42,556 bases of DNA from Suilimivivens sp964614185 (GTDB taxonomy: Bacteria; Bacillota; Clostridia; Lachnospirales; Lachnospiraceae): assembly GCA_964614185.1 (NCBI GenBank), contig CAZTKJ010000028.1:1-42556 (forward strand). Direction: 5' to 3'. The position numbers were made by a program, and so were the translations under genes. The notes below the pieces were generated by a model that saw only the letters and a program-made list of their open reading frames with translations, did no database searches and was not told the origin of the DNA. Of the stretch, positions 16,910-24,280 are shown in pieces; the first letter of the stretch is position 1, and each line of letters starts with the position of its first letter.

Positions 16910-19135
16910 ATGAAAATGAAGAGAAGAATGAAACAAATTATAGCCTTTCTGCTGGCAGTAAGCCTTTTAGGAGCATGTGCAGCACCAAGACAGGAAAAGG
17001 AAGAGACAGCACCCATAGAAAATACAGACCAGGCAGAACCTGTTTTGACGCAGCAGGAAGAAGAGAAGGAAGAGCAGACGCCGGTATCAGCGCTGCCCTC
17101 TGATTATACAGGTGAGAGGCCTTTGCTGGTAACAAGCGCTGCCGAGGATGAGGCATCAGTAGTGCCCTGTGTGGAAGCTTATGAGATCAAACCGGATTTA
17201 AGCAACACAGAGAATTTGTGGCAGTTTTCTTACCTGAGTGATGAAATAACAGAAAAGCTGGGGCAGAATGGATTTGTTGTGTGCGGGTATGCCGGAAGAG
17301 AGTTCTTTGAAGTGTATGAAATGAACCGCTATGATATGATTCCCAACTTTGTAACCGTGGATTCCCTGATGCATACATATCATCTCTATTTCAGCTATTT
17401 ACTGAAGAATATAGAAAAAAAGTATCTGGCAGATAATATTACTCAATTAAGCCTGCAGATGCTTGACAGCAGTAAAGAACAGTATGCCCGCCTTCGTGGT
17501 ACGGAATGGGAAGAGGCTGCCAGACGTAATGTGGCATTTTTTACCATAGGAGCCAAGCTACTGGATGAAAGCACAACAGTTGATAGTGATGTGAAAGAGA
17601 TCGTTGATTGGGAGCTTGCGCATATTGATCAGGCTGACAATGTTTATATGTCGGAAGTAAGTCAGATTATGGAGGATTATACGCAATATATACCCCGGGG
17701 ATACTATGACGGTGATGAGAGGCTGGAACGGTATTTCAAGGCAATGATGTGGTATGGCAGGGTTCATTTTTCACAGGATATTGACGATATGGACAGAAGT
17801 GCGCTTTTGATAGCCAAAGCCCTGGCAGACAACGCAGAAACTTATAAATTGTGGGAATCTGTTTATGCCGTGACATCATTTTTTGCAGGTGCCAGTGACG
17901 ATATAGGAGTATGTGAATATATACCGGCTGTTTTTGAAGCATATGGCAGTGATGCCACTCTTGAAGATCTGATTGGAAATCAGGATGCTTTTATGAACTT
18001 CCGTCAGATAACGGCCACCCTTACACCGCCCCAGATCAATTCTATTCCAATCCAGGACGGTGAGGATAATGTGATTCCCGGATTCCGGTTTATGGGGCAG
18101 CGTTTTACAATAGATGCAGCCATTATGCAAAAACTGATTTATAGTAACGTTGAGGAAAACAGTAAAGGGGAGAACCGTATGCTTCCGGATGTACTTGACG
18201 TGCCGGCAGCTTTGGGGAGTGAAGCAGCGCTTGATATTTTGGTGGAAGAGGGAGAAACGGATTATGCAGGTTATATGGAGAATATGAATCGTCTGAGAGA
18301 AGGCTTATCGGCAGCGGATGCATCCTTATGGTCAGCAAGTTTATATGCAAACTGGCTAAATACCTTGCGGCCCCTTCTTATTCCCAAGGGAGAAGGTTAT
18401 CCTATTTTCATGCAGAGTGAGGAATGGACCAGGAAGAATCTGGAATGCTTTGCAGGAAGCTTTACAGAGCTAAAGCATGATACCATCCTTTATTCCAAGC
18501 AGGTAATAGCAGAAATGGGCGGCGGATATGATGAAGAGCCTGATGACAGAGGCTATGTGGAACCGGAGCCTCTTGTATATGCCAGATTTTCCAACCTGGC
18601 GCAGCTGACTGCACAGGGACTTAAAGAATACGGAATGCTTGATCCGTTGGACGAAGAAAATCTGAGGCGTCTTAAAGAGATGGCCGATCAGCTGCTTACT
18701 ATTTCTAAAAAAGAACTTGTAGATGAAGTGCTGACTCCGGACGAATATGAATTTATCAAAAGCTATGGAGGAAGTATCGAGCATTTTTGGTATGAAGTTG
18801 TAAAGGAAGAATCTAACGATGGTGTTTCCACTCAGGAATGTCCTGCTGCAGTTGTCGTAGATGTAGCAACAGATCCTAACGGAGCGGTACTGGAAATGGC
18901 AACAGATGATCCGTCTATGATTTTAGTTGTGGTAAAAGTTGATGGGAAAATAAAGATTGCCAAAGGAAGTGTTTATTCATTTTATCAATTTATATGGCCT
19001 ATGGATGACAGGCTTACAGATGAAAAGTGGCGTCAGATGATCGGTATCCTGCCGGATGAAGACGGAAACTATAATTATGATATCCCGGTAGAAAAGCCGG
19101 AATGGACTTACAGTTATCGATATATCTATGAATAA
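16910..19135 (+). CDS. DUF3160-type lipoprotein
   Basis: 741 residues. The N-terminus MKMKRRMKQIIAFLLAVSLL then GAC is a lipoprotein signal peptide with lipobox LLGAC, followed by a Glu/Gln-rich spacer, so it should be tethered to the outer face of the membrane. The body, with NFVTVDSLMHTYHLYFSYLL, RYFKAMMWYGRVHF, DIGVCEYIPAVFEAYG and FIKSYGGSIEHFWYEV, has the character of DUF3160 proteins, long alpha-helical exported proteins of unknown function. An AAGGAA site lies close to the ATG at 16910; a second ATG at 16916 has better spacing. The stop overlaps the start of the CapA-like gene by eight bases, so the two are translationally coupled and probably cooperate at the cell surface. Confidence 0.82.
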   Translation: MKMKRRMKQIIAFLLAVSLLGACAAPRQEKEETAPIENTDQAEPVLTQQEEEKEEQTPVSALPSDYTGERPLLVTSAAEDEASVVPCVEAYEIKPDLSNTENLWQFSYLSDEITEKLGQNGFVVCGYAGREFFEVYEMNRYDMIPNFVTVDSLMHTYHLYFSYLLKNIEKKYLADNITQLSLQMLDSSKEQYARLRGTEWEEAARRNVAFFTIGAKLLDESTTVDSDVKEIVDWELAHIDQADNVYMSEVSQIMEDYTQYIPRGYYDGDERLERYFKAMMWYGRVHFSQDIDDMDRSALLIAKALADNAETYKLWESVYAVTSFFAGASDDIGVCEYIPAVFEAYGSDATLEDLIGNQDAFMNFRQITATLTPPQINSIPIQDGEDNVIPGFRFMGQRFTIDAAIMQKLIYSNVEENSKGENRMLPDVLDVPAALGSEAALDILVEEGETDYAGYMENMNRLREGLSAADASLWSASLYANWLNTLRPLLIPKGEGYPIFMQSEEWTRKNLECFAGSFTELKHDTILYSKQVIAEMGGGYDEEPDDRGYVEPEPLVYARFSNLAQLTAQGLKEYGMLDPLDEENLRRLKEMADQLLTISKKELVDEVLTPDEYEFIKSYGGSIEHFWYEVVKEESNDGVSTQECPAAVVVDVATDPNGAVLEMATDDPSMILVVVKVDGKIKIAKGSVYSFYQFIWPMDDRLTDEKWRQMIGILPDEDGNYNYDIPVEKPEWTYSYRYIYE

Positions 19136-20585
19136 GAACAGGTTTTTAACCAGAATAATCATCCTCATAATGACATTGACAGGAATACTTGCAATCCGGT
19201 ATTTTCTATGGAACAGCGGGGCGTTCCTGCCAAAGTGGATAGAATGGACAGATCAGACATTTTATGATCAGTCGGGCAAGCATGAAATTCTGTTAGAAAA
19301 CAGGTCTCTTTGCATTTTGGCCGGTGATGATGTGATTTGGACTTCCCCGAAAGAAGTAAAGATTCAGGAGGCATTGTCCTGTGATATTGATAATGATGGA
19401 GAGGACGAATTGCTGCTGCTTTGCTGGAAGAGAGGCAGGTACGGAACCCACAGGCCTTTCTGGGTGGATCGGGATGAGTCAAAATGGTCACAGCATATTT
19501 TTGTGTATGAATATAATGGCGAAGAAGTCAGGCCCAAATGGATGTCCTCATATATTGGACAGGACGTTACGGAAATGGGAGTGAATCAAAAAGAGGGACG
19601 GCAGGTTCGTCTACTGCTTACAGCTCCTGATGGGAAGGTCAGCAGCTGGGTATGGAATTCATGGGGATTTACGAAAGAAGATACAGATGTTTCATTTGTG
19701 GTATTTGGGGATAATCTGATTCACGAACCGATTTACAGATATGGCCTTAGCCATGATGAATCCTTTGAATTTTTATTTGAAAATTTTAAAAATATTATTT
19801 CGGCAAGCGATGTTGCCGTTATCAATCAGGAAACGCCGTTTACAGCGGACCCTTCTAAGTATAGTGATTATCCAAGATTCGGGACACCTGTTTTTGTAGG
19901 GGAATCCATTGTCAACGCAGGTTTTACAGTAGTAACCTGTGCAACCAATCATGCCCTTGACAGAGGAATTGAGGGAATCAATACTACCAAGGGATTTTTT
20001 GATGACCATCATGTGAAATGTCTGGGTATACAGGCTGAGAATGAAAAAGAATATTGCCCCTATCAGATATTGGTAAAAAACGGTATCTCTATAGCACTGC
20101 TTAATTATACTTATGGTACAAACGGAATCAGCATTCCGGATGAAAATCCATATATGGTTCATTTACTGGATGATGAAGACAAAGTCAGAGATGATATTGC
20201 CAAAGCAAGATCTGAAGCAGATTTTGTGATTGTCTTTGTACATTGGGGTACTGAATATTCAGAACAGACAGATTCTTTTCAGCAAAAGTGGACACAGATC
20301 TTTTTAGAGAGTAAAGCAGATGTAGTAATCGGGACACATCCTCATGTACTACAGCCCTGTGAAATGCTTGAGGATGAGGACGGACATAAGATGCTGGTGT
20401 TTTACTCCATTGGCAACTATATCAGCGCCCAGTCAGAGAAAACCTGTGTAAAGGGCGGAATGGCAAGCTTCACGGCATCTCTTACATCAAAAGGATATGA
20501 GATTACGGAATATACATTGCAACCACTGTCTATTACATGGCAGGAAGGCAGATATATGGTAGATATAGCAGAGAGCAAACCATAA
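19128..20585 (+). CDS. CapA-family membrane-anchored metallophosphatase-like protein
   Basis: 485 residues. One N-terminal membrane segment (about 8-28) anchors it outward. Residues ~45-180 form an FG-GAP/VCBS-like region with the calcium-loop pattern DIDNDGEDELLLL. From ~190 comes the CapA/PgsA (PGA_cap) domain: VVFGDNLIHEP, INQETPF, CATNHALDRGI, FVHWGTEY, GTHPHVLQP and FYSIGNYI, with all metal-binding motifs of the calcineurin-like fold intact. CapA is needed for poly-gamma-glutamate capsule synthesis in Bacillus, but most Firmicute homologues stand alone and their role is unsettled. No capBC genes lie nearby. It overlaps the DUF3160 lipoprotein gene by eight bases. A surface polymer or wall role is inference. 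Confidence 0.87.
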   Translation: MNKNRFLTRIIILIMTLTGILAIRYFLWNSGAFLPKWIEWTDQTFYDQSGKHEILLENRSLCILAGDDVIWTSPKEVKIQEALSCDIDNDGEDELLLLCWKRGRYGTHRPFWVDRDESKWSQHIFVYEYNGEEVRPKWMSSYIGQDVTEMGVNQKEGRQVRLLLTAPDGKVSSWVWNSWGFTKEDTDVSFVVFGDNLIHEPIYRYGLSHDESFEFLFENFKNIISASDVAVINQETPFTADPSKYSDYPRFGTPVFVGESIVNAGFTVVTCATNHALDRGIEGINTTKGFFDDHHVKCLGIQAENEKEYCPYQILVKNGISIALLNYTYGTNGISIPDENPYMVHLLDDEDKVRDDIAKARSEADFVIVFVHWGTEYSEQTDSFQQKWTQIFLESKADVVIGTHPHVLQPCEMLEDEDGHKMLVFYSIGNYISAQSEKTCVKGGMASFTASLTSKGYEITEYTLQPLSITWQEGRYMVDIAESKP

Positions 20586-20594
20586 ATGAAACTG

Positions 20595-20903
20595 TTATGC
20601 TTCCTGTTTTTTAAAACCAATCTCAATTTTATCATTTTTTTGTTTTAATTCTGCTAACATTTCCTTAACTATTTCCTGGGAGCTGGCTTCAGCCTTGACC
20701 AGCTTACCGGAATGGGTTTTCAGCACCAGGAAATACAAGTCAAAATTTGCTACGCCACAGCAAAGCCTTCCTTTGACCTCCTCAATACGCAGATAGGCAT
20801 GTTCAATCTCTTCATAGGGAAGAGATTGCCATTTTAATCCTTTTTTATAAGAAAGTTCCTGTTCATAAAATTTGATTTTCTTATCTTCCATCATATTCTC
20901 CAA
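20595..20903 (-). CDS. Small protein of unknown function
   Basis: 102 residues that I do not recognise. A repeated beta pattern (IEHAYLRIEEVKG, LYFLVLKTHSGKLVKAEAS) followed by a helix (SQEIVKEMLAELKQKND) resembles a bacterial PH-like fold, but that is a guess from strand and helix order. There is no signal or membrane segment. It begins five bases after the stop of the gene at 20909-21211, so the two form an operon. A second Met (MEDKKIKF) four residues in could also be the start. It converges on the CapA-like gene with nine bases between stops and no clear terminator. Confidence 0.6.
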   Translation of the reverse strand: MENMMEDKKIKFYEQELSYKKGLKWQSLPYEEIEHAYLRIEEVKGRLCCGVANFDLYFLVLKTHSGKLVKAEASSQEIVKEMLAELKQKNDKIEIGFKKQEA

Positions 20904-20908
20904 CTATA

Positions 20909-21211
20909 TCAGTGCTGTATTCCTTTTTGTGTAATGTATTTGATGCCTAAAAAGGATTTCAGACCCAAAGTAACCGTTTCCTCTATCTTTAGCCGGTAGG
21001 GAGGAAGCAGTACCTCTCCTGCCTTTGTCTTAACGGTATAATACCCTTTTTTGGTTTTGAAGTAGTCTGCCCGCTTTTCGTCAATGAGCTGAAGATGTAG
21101 TTCTGTAATCTCGAAATCAGAGTTATTACTGGTGATCTCTTCCACTACAATGATATTTTTCCCCTTCTTACACATGTATTCCTGTAATGGTTGTTCATAA
21201 ATAAATTCCAT
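20909..21211 (-). CDS. Small HesB-like protein of unknown function
   Basis: 100 residues. The order YEQPLQEYMCKKGKNIIVVE, a central beta region with YFKTKKGYYTVKTKAGEVLL, and the end LGLKSFLGIKYITQKGI recalls the HesB/IscA-like 'CC/Se motif' small proteins, but the Cys-Cys or selenocysteine pair that gives that group its name is missing, so I hold this weakly. AGGAGC precedes the ATG at 21211. A possible promoter (TTGCAA, 17 bases, TATGGT on the minus strand) lies in the gap shared with the divergent HTH gene. It is co-transcribed with the next small gene. Confidence 0.55.
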   Translation of the reverse strand: MEFIYEQPLQEYMCKKGKNIIVVEEITSNNSDFEITELHLQLIDEKRADYFKTKKGYYTVKTKAGEVLLPPYRLKIEETVTLGLKSFLGIKYITQKGIQH

Positions 21212-21263
21212 AGGGAAGCAGCTCCTTTCCTGTTTACCATAACATTTGTACGGGTTTATTGCA

Positions 21264-21319
21264 ATATGCGATTTGCTGTTAGCAAAGAAATTGACAATTT
21301 TCGCATATGAGAATAAAAT
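21264..21319 (+). promoter_or_regulatory. Strong promoter with inverted repeats, upstream of the HTH-nuclease-ATPase locus
   Basis: -35 TTGACA at 21291-21296, a 17-base spacer and -10 TAAAAT at 21314-21319. A perfect inverted pair ATATGCGA (21264-21271) and TCGCATAT (21301-21308) brackets the -35 box, and a smaller palindrome TTGCtgttaGCAA (21273-21285) lies between. Such sites would allow repression, perhaps by the HTH protein encoded next. Confidence 0.65.
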
Positions 21320-21360
21320 AAATATGGATACAGGGGAATAATTTATGAGAGGTATTACAA

Positions 21361-21609
21361 ATGTTAGCAGGATTTATGACAGTTACTGAAACTGCGGAAA
21401 AATGGAATTTAAATAAAAGGACAATCCAGATTATGTGCAGCGGAGGTCGGATTAAGGGAGCAGAAAAATTTGGTAAATATTGGGCAATTCCCATAGACGC
21501 AGAAAAACCAATAGATCATAGAATTACTAATGGTCAGTATAAAAACTGGCGAGATAAGATTATAAATGTAAGGGATAGTAAAAATGAACATACTATGCGT
21601 GATGATTAA
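21361..21609 (+). CDS. Small helix-turn-helix (excisionase/MerR-like) DNA-binding protein
   Basis: 82 residues. The stretch MTVTETAEKWNLNKRTIQIM then CSGGRIKGAEKFGKYWAIP is the winged-helix pattern of excisionase- or MerR-type N-terminal domains (T-V-x-E-x-A-x-x-W-x-x-x-x-R-x-I-Q, then G-R-I-x-G-A-x-x-x-G-x-x-W-x-I-P). It reads as a DNA-binding regulator or adaptor of one domain. GAGAGG lies upstream of the ATG; the stop overlaps a possible ATG of the next gene (TAATG at 21607-21611). It is the first gene of the accessory block at 21361-24222 and a candidate autorepressor. There is no integrase, so it is unlikely to be a true excisionase. Confidence 0.75.
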   Translation: MLAGFMTVTETAEKWNLNKRTIQIMCSGGRIKGAEKFGKYWAIPIDAEKPIDHRITNGQYKNWRDKIINVRDSKNEHTMRDD

Positions 21610-21653
21610 TGGATTGTGAGATCGCAAATAGTTTTGATAATGAGGAGGGTTAT

Positions 21654-22634
21654 ATGGCTGTACATATTTTTACTGTATCAGAAGAAAATTATAAAGTATG
21701 TGTTAAAAAAGGTATTGTTGCATTGCCGGAAGCGAAGGATGGGCAACGCCATGATAATGTGGTTGATGGATTACTGTCAAGACTTGCCGGAATTAAAGAA
21801 AATGATTATGTTTTAATGTATGTGATTAAGTCAAAATCATTACGAGGAGTTTGGCAGGTTGATGGATGCCCATTTTATGAGGAAACGCCTATATGGCAGG
21901 ATAGACTGTATCCATTTAGATGTAGGATTAAATGGTCACATTACAATTTCAAAAATGATTTGAGACTGGATGATATCAACGATTTGTGTAATATGGGAAA
22001 GATATGGACCTGGGCGTTAGAAAGATCAACAGGTGCTAATTCAATGTTCTCAATATCAAACGGAGAATTCAATGTATTATTAAAGGAATTTATGAAAATA
22101 AATCCATTTACAGGGCAAAAAGGAATAATAATGCAGCCATACCCATATCGTCCATTTAATATTACTGATAATCTTCATTTTCAAGATAAGAATCCTAAAT
22201 ATGAATTTACGATTATGGCATTATTGAGTGCTGAATTTGCTAAAGGATCATATACAGATATATTTGGAAATTATTCTGATTACTTATGCTATGTTCCAAC
22301 AAATCTGGGTAAAGAAATGGATTTCTTACTTATGTTTGAAAATCCGTTGTTGACAGGAGAAGTTGTTTCATATGATATTATTGAAGTAAAACGAGATAAA
22401 TTTAATGAAGATGCGCTAAAACAGTTGATTAGCTATGAATCATGGTTTCTACAGAAAAAAGTTTCCGGTGATTCCAATATGGTAAGAACTACGGCTATAG
22501 CTAAATCGTATTCTAGAGATGTTGTGCAATATGTTTCTCAGAGAAAACGAATTGAGAATAAACCAATTAAGTTATTACAATATTATTATGAAAATGGTAT
22601 ATTGAAGCTTGTTGATAAAACTGTAAAAGGATAA
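21654..22634 (+). CDS. EVE-like domain fused to a PD-(D/E)XK-type nuclease domain
   Basis: I take the ATG at 21654 because AGGAGG lies five bases upstream and the domain begins at MAVHIFTVSEENY; an ATG at 21609 would add 15 residues. Length 326. Residues ~1-100 (KKGIVALPEAKDG, LAGIKENDYVLMYV, SLRGVWQVDG, RLYPFRCRIKW) follow the EVE/PUA-like layout, a fold that reads modified bases in DNA. Residues ~215-275 carry KEMDFLLMFE, then VSYDIIEVKRDKFNED: the D-x(n)-E-x-K order of restriction-like nucleases (as in NucS/DUF91). A protein of this type would cut DNA bearing a given modification. Both domains are called by pattern, and the function is inference. The AT-rich codons stand out from neighbours. 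Confidence 0.6.
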   Translation: MAVHIFTVSEENYKVCVKKGIVALPEAKDGQRHDNVVDGLLSRLAGIKENDYVLMYVIKSKSLRGVWQVDGCPFYEETPIWQDRLYPFRCRIKWSHYNFKNDLRLDDINDLCNMGKIWTWALERSTGANSMFSISNGEFNVLLKEFMKINPFTGQKGIIMQPYPYRPFNITDNLHFQDKNPKYEFTIMALLSAEFAKGSYTDIFGNYSDYLCYVPTNLGKEMDFLLMFENPLLTGEVVSYDIIEVKRDKFNEDALKQLISYESWFLQKKVSGDSNMVRTTAIAKSYSRDVVQYVSQRKRIENKPIKLLQYYYENGILKLVDKTVKG

Positions 22635-22716
22635 TTGGATATATAGATATAATAATGCGTGTATTAGGCTAGAATCTAATATGTTATTATGGCTCTGTTT
22701 TTAGAGAGGACGATTT

Positions 22717-24222
22717 ATGGATTTCGATATTAGAAAATTTGATGAATATAAAGAAGATAATCGCCGAGAAGTCAAGAAAGCCAAGGGTGGATTGCCGAAT
22801 TCACTTTGGGACACATATTCTGCATTTGCTAATTGCTATGGCGGTGTTATTATTCTAGGGGTGGCAGAGAATAAGAACGGCTCGTGGAGAACAACAGGAC
22901 TTCAAAGCAGTGATGAAAGAAAGCTATTGAAAGAATTTTGGGATACAATTAATAACCGCAAGAAAGTCAGCCTTAACCTGCTTTCAGATAATGATGTGGA
23001 AACGTATGCGGTTGGAGAGGAACTTATTATTGTGATATATGTTCCTATGGCTAGAAGAGAACAGAAGCCAATCTATATAAATGATGATTTGTTTGGGGAA
23101 ACATTTAGGCGCAATTATGAGGGAGATTACAGATGTACCCGTTTACAAGTTAAGACAATGCTCCGTGATCAAACAGAAACTACGGTAGATATGGAAGTGC
23201 TCGATAATATATCTATGGAGGATTTGAATTATGAAACAGTACAGGGATACCGTAACAGTCATAGGACATTAAGGAAAGGACATCCTTTTGAACGACTAAC
23301 TGATAGCGAGTATCTGAGGAGTATAGGCGCTGCTGCCATATCCGAAGAGGATGGTCATTTACATCCTACGGCAGCAGGTATGCTGATGTTTGGTTATGAA
23401 TATAATATTGTAAGGCAGTTCCCAGAGTATTTTCTGGATTATCGAGAGGAACTTGATCCGGTTATCCGTTGGACAGATAGATTACAATCGAGTTCAGGCG
23501 AGTGGTCCGGTAATCTTTTCGATTTCTATTTTAGAGTTTATAACAAGATAATCAAAGACGTTAAAGTTCCATTTAAAATGTCTGGCGGAGAGAGGATTGA
23601 TGATACACCAGTGCATAAGGCTCTTAGAGAGGCATTAGCAAATTGCCTGATAAATGCGGATTATTTTGGTGTCCGTGGCGTAGTGATTCGGAAAGAGGAA
23701 AATAGAATTATTTTGGCGAATCCCGGATATATTAGAACAGGGAAAAAGCAGATGCGTTTGGGTGGAGAATCAGATCCTAGAAATAAAACACTTATGAAAA
23801 TGTTTAATTTAATCAATATTGGTGAACGAGCAGGTAGTGGAGTTCCAAATATCTTTAATATTTGGGACAATGAGGGTTTTATAGAGCCAATTATTGACGA
23901 ACGATTTGATCCTGATAGAACGATACTGACGCTTTCATTTGAAAAAAAGCGACAGAAAAAAGCGACAGAAAAAAGCGACAGAAAAAAAACGACAGAAAAA
24001 AAGCGACAGAAAAAAGTTACATTGAAAGCTCAGGCACAATATGATGCTATTCTTACATTTATGAATGATGATATGTGGTATAAAGCAAGTGAATTCGAAG
24101 ATGTGTTGGGAGTTAAAGCAACAAGAACAAAAGAGTTGCTTAGAAATCTTGTGGAAGAAGGAATTCTTATAGATAATCAAGTTACAAAAGGAAGAAAATA
24201 TAAAAAAATAATCAAAAAGTGA
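22717..24222 (+). CDS. AlbA_2/Schlafen-type ATP-binding protein with winged-helix C-terminus
   Basis: 501 residues. The N-terminal ~130 residues (EYKEDNRREVKKAKGGLPNS, then AFANCYGGVIILGVAE) are an AlbA_2 (Schlafen-like, COG2865) domain. The middle, with ALREALANCLINADYFGVRG, RIILANPGYI and NIGERAGSGVPNIF, is the HATPase_c_4-like region. Then comes a Lys/Arg-rich linker made by DNA repeats (23941-24016) and a C-terminal winged helix (ILTFMNDDMWYKASEFEDVL and on). These proteins are often called transcriptional regulators, and many lie in defence or mobile regions. It starts 82 bases after the nuclease gene with RBS GAGAGGA. The repeats could let the last ~75 residues be switched by frameshift. 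Confidence 0.85.
   Translation: MDFDIRKFDEYKEDNRREVKKAKGGLPNSLWDTYSAFANCYGGVIILGVAENKNGSWRTTGLQSSDERKLLKEFWDTINNRKKVSLNLLSDNDVETYAVGEELIIVIYVPMARREQKPIYINDDLFGETFRRNYEGDYRCTRLQVKTMLRDQTETTVDMEVLDNISMEDLNYETVQGYRNSHRTLRKGHPFERLTDSEYLRSIGAAAISEEDGHLHPTAAGMLMFGYEYNIVRQFPEYFLDYREELDPVIRWTDRLQSSSGEWSGNLFDFYFRVYNKIIKDVKVPFKMSGGERIDDTPVHKALREALANCLINADYFGVRGVVIRKEENRIILANPGYIRTGKKQMRLGGESDPRNKTLMKMFNLINIGERAGSGVPNIFNIWDNEGFIEPIIDERFDPDRTILTLSFEKKRQKKATEKSDRKKTTEKKRQKKVTLKAQAQYDAILTFMNDDMWYKASEFEDVLGVKATRTKELLRNLVEEGILIDNQVTKGRKYKKIIKK
23941..24016 (+). repeat. Tandem 13/14-base A-rich repeats inside the AlbA_2 gene
   Basis: Five copies of the type GAAAAAAGCGACA with lengths 14, 13, 13, 14 and 14, then a partial sixth. 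A runs vary from 6 to 8. Units are not multiples of three, so successive copies are read in different frames, giving a linker of E-K-K-R-Q-K-K-A-T-E-K-S-D-R-K-K type. Loss or gain of one unit, or of one A, would shift the frame. Confidence 0.9.
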
Positions 24223-24280
24223 TAAAAATTAAAGATATATCATGTTTGCGAAGTAGTAGCATGGGGAGGAACAGACAGCA

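Noticed and set aside
16910..20585. A poly-gamma-glutamate capsule locus
   Set aside because: A CapA-like protein is present but capB and capC are not, so capsule synthesis is not supported.
23941..24016. Short repeats considered as CRISPR or an iteron origin
   Set aside because: The 13/14-base units are contiguous without spacers and lie in frame inside a long gene.
21361..24222. The accessory locus as a prophage or integrative element
   Set aside because: The HTH protein resembles excisionases, but there is no integrase, relaxase or recognisable attachment repeat at either edge.
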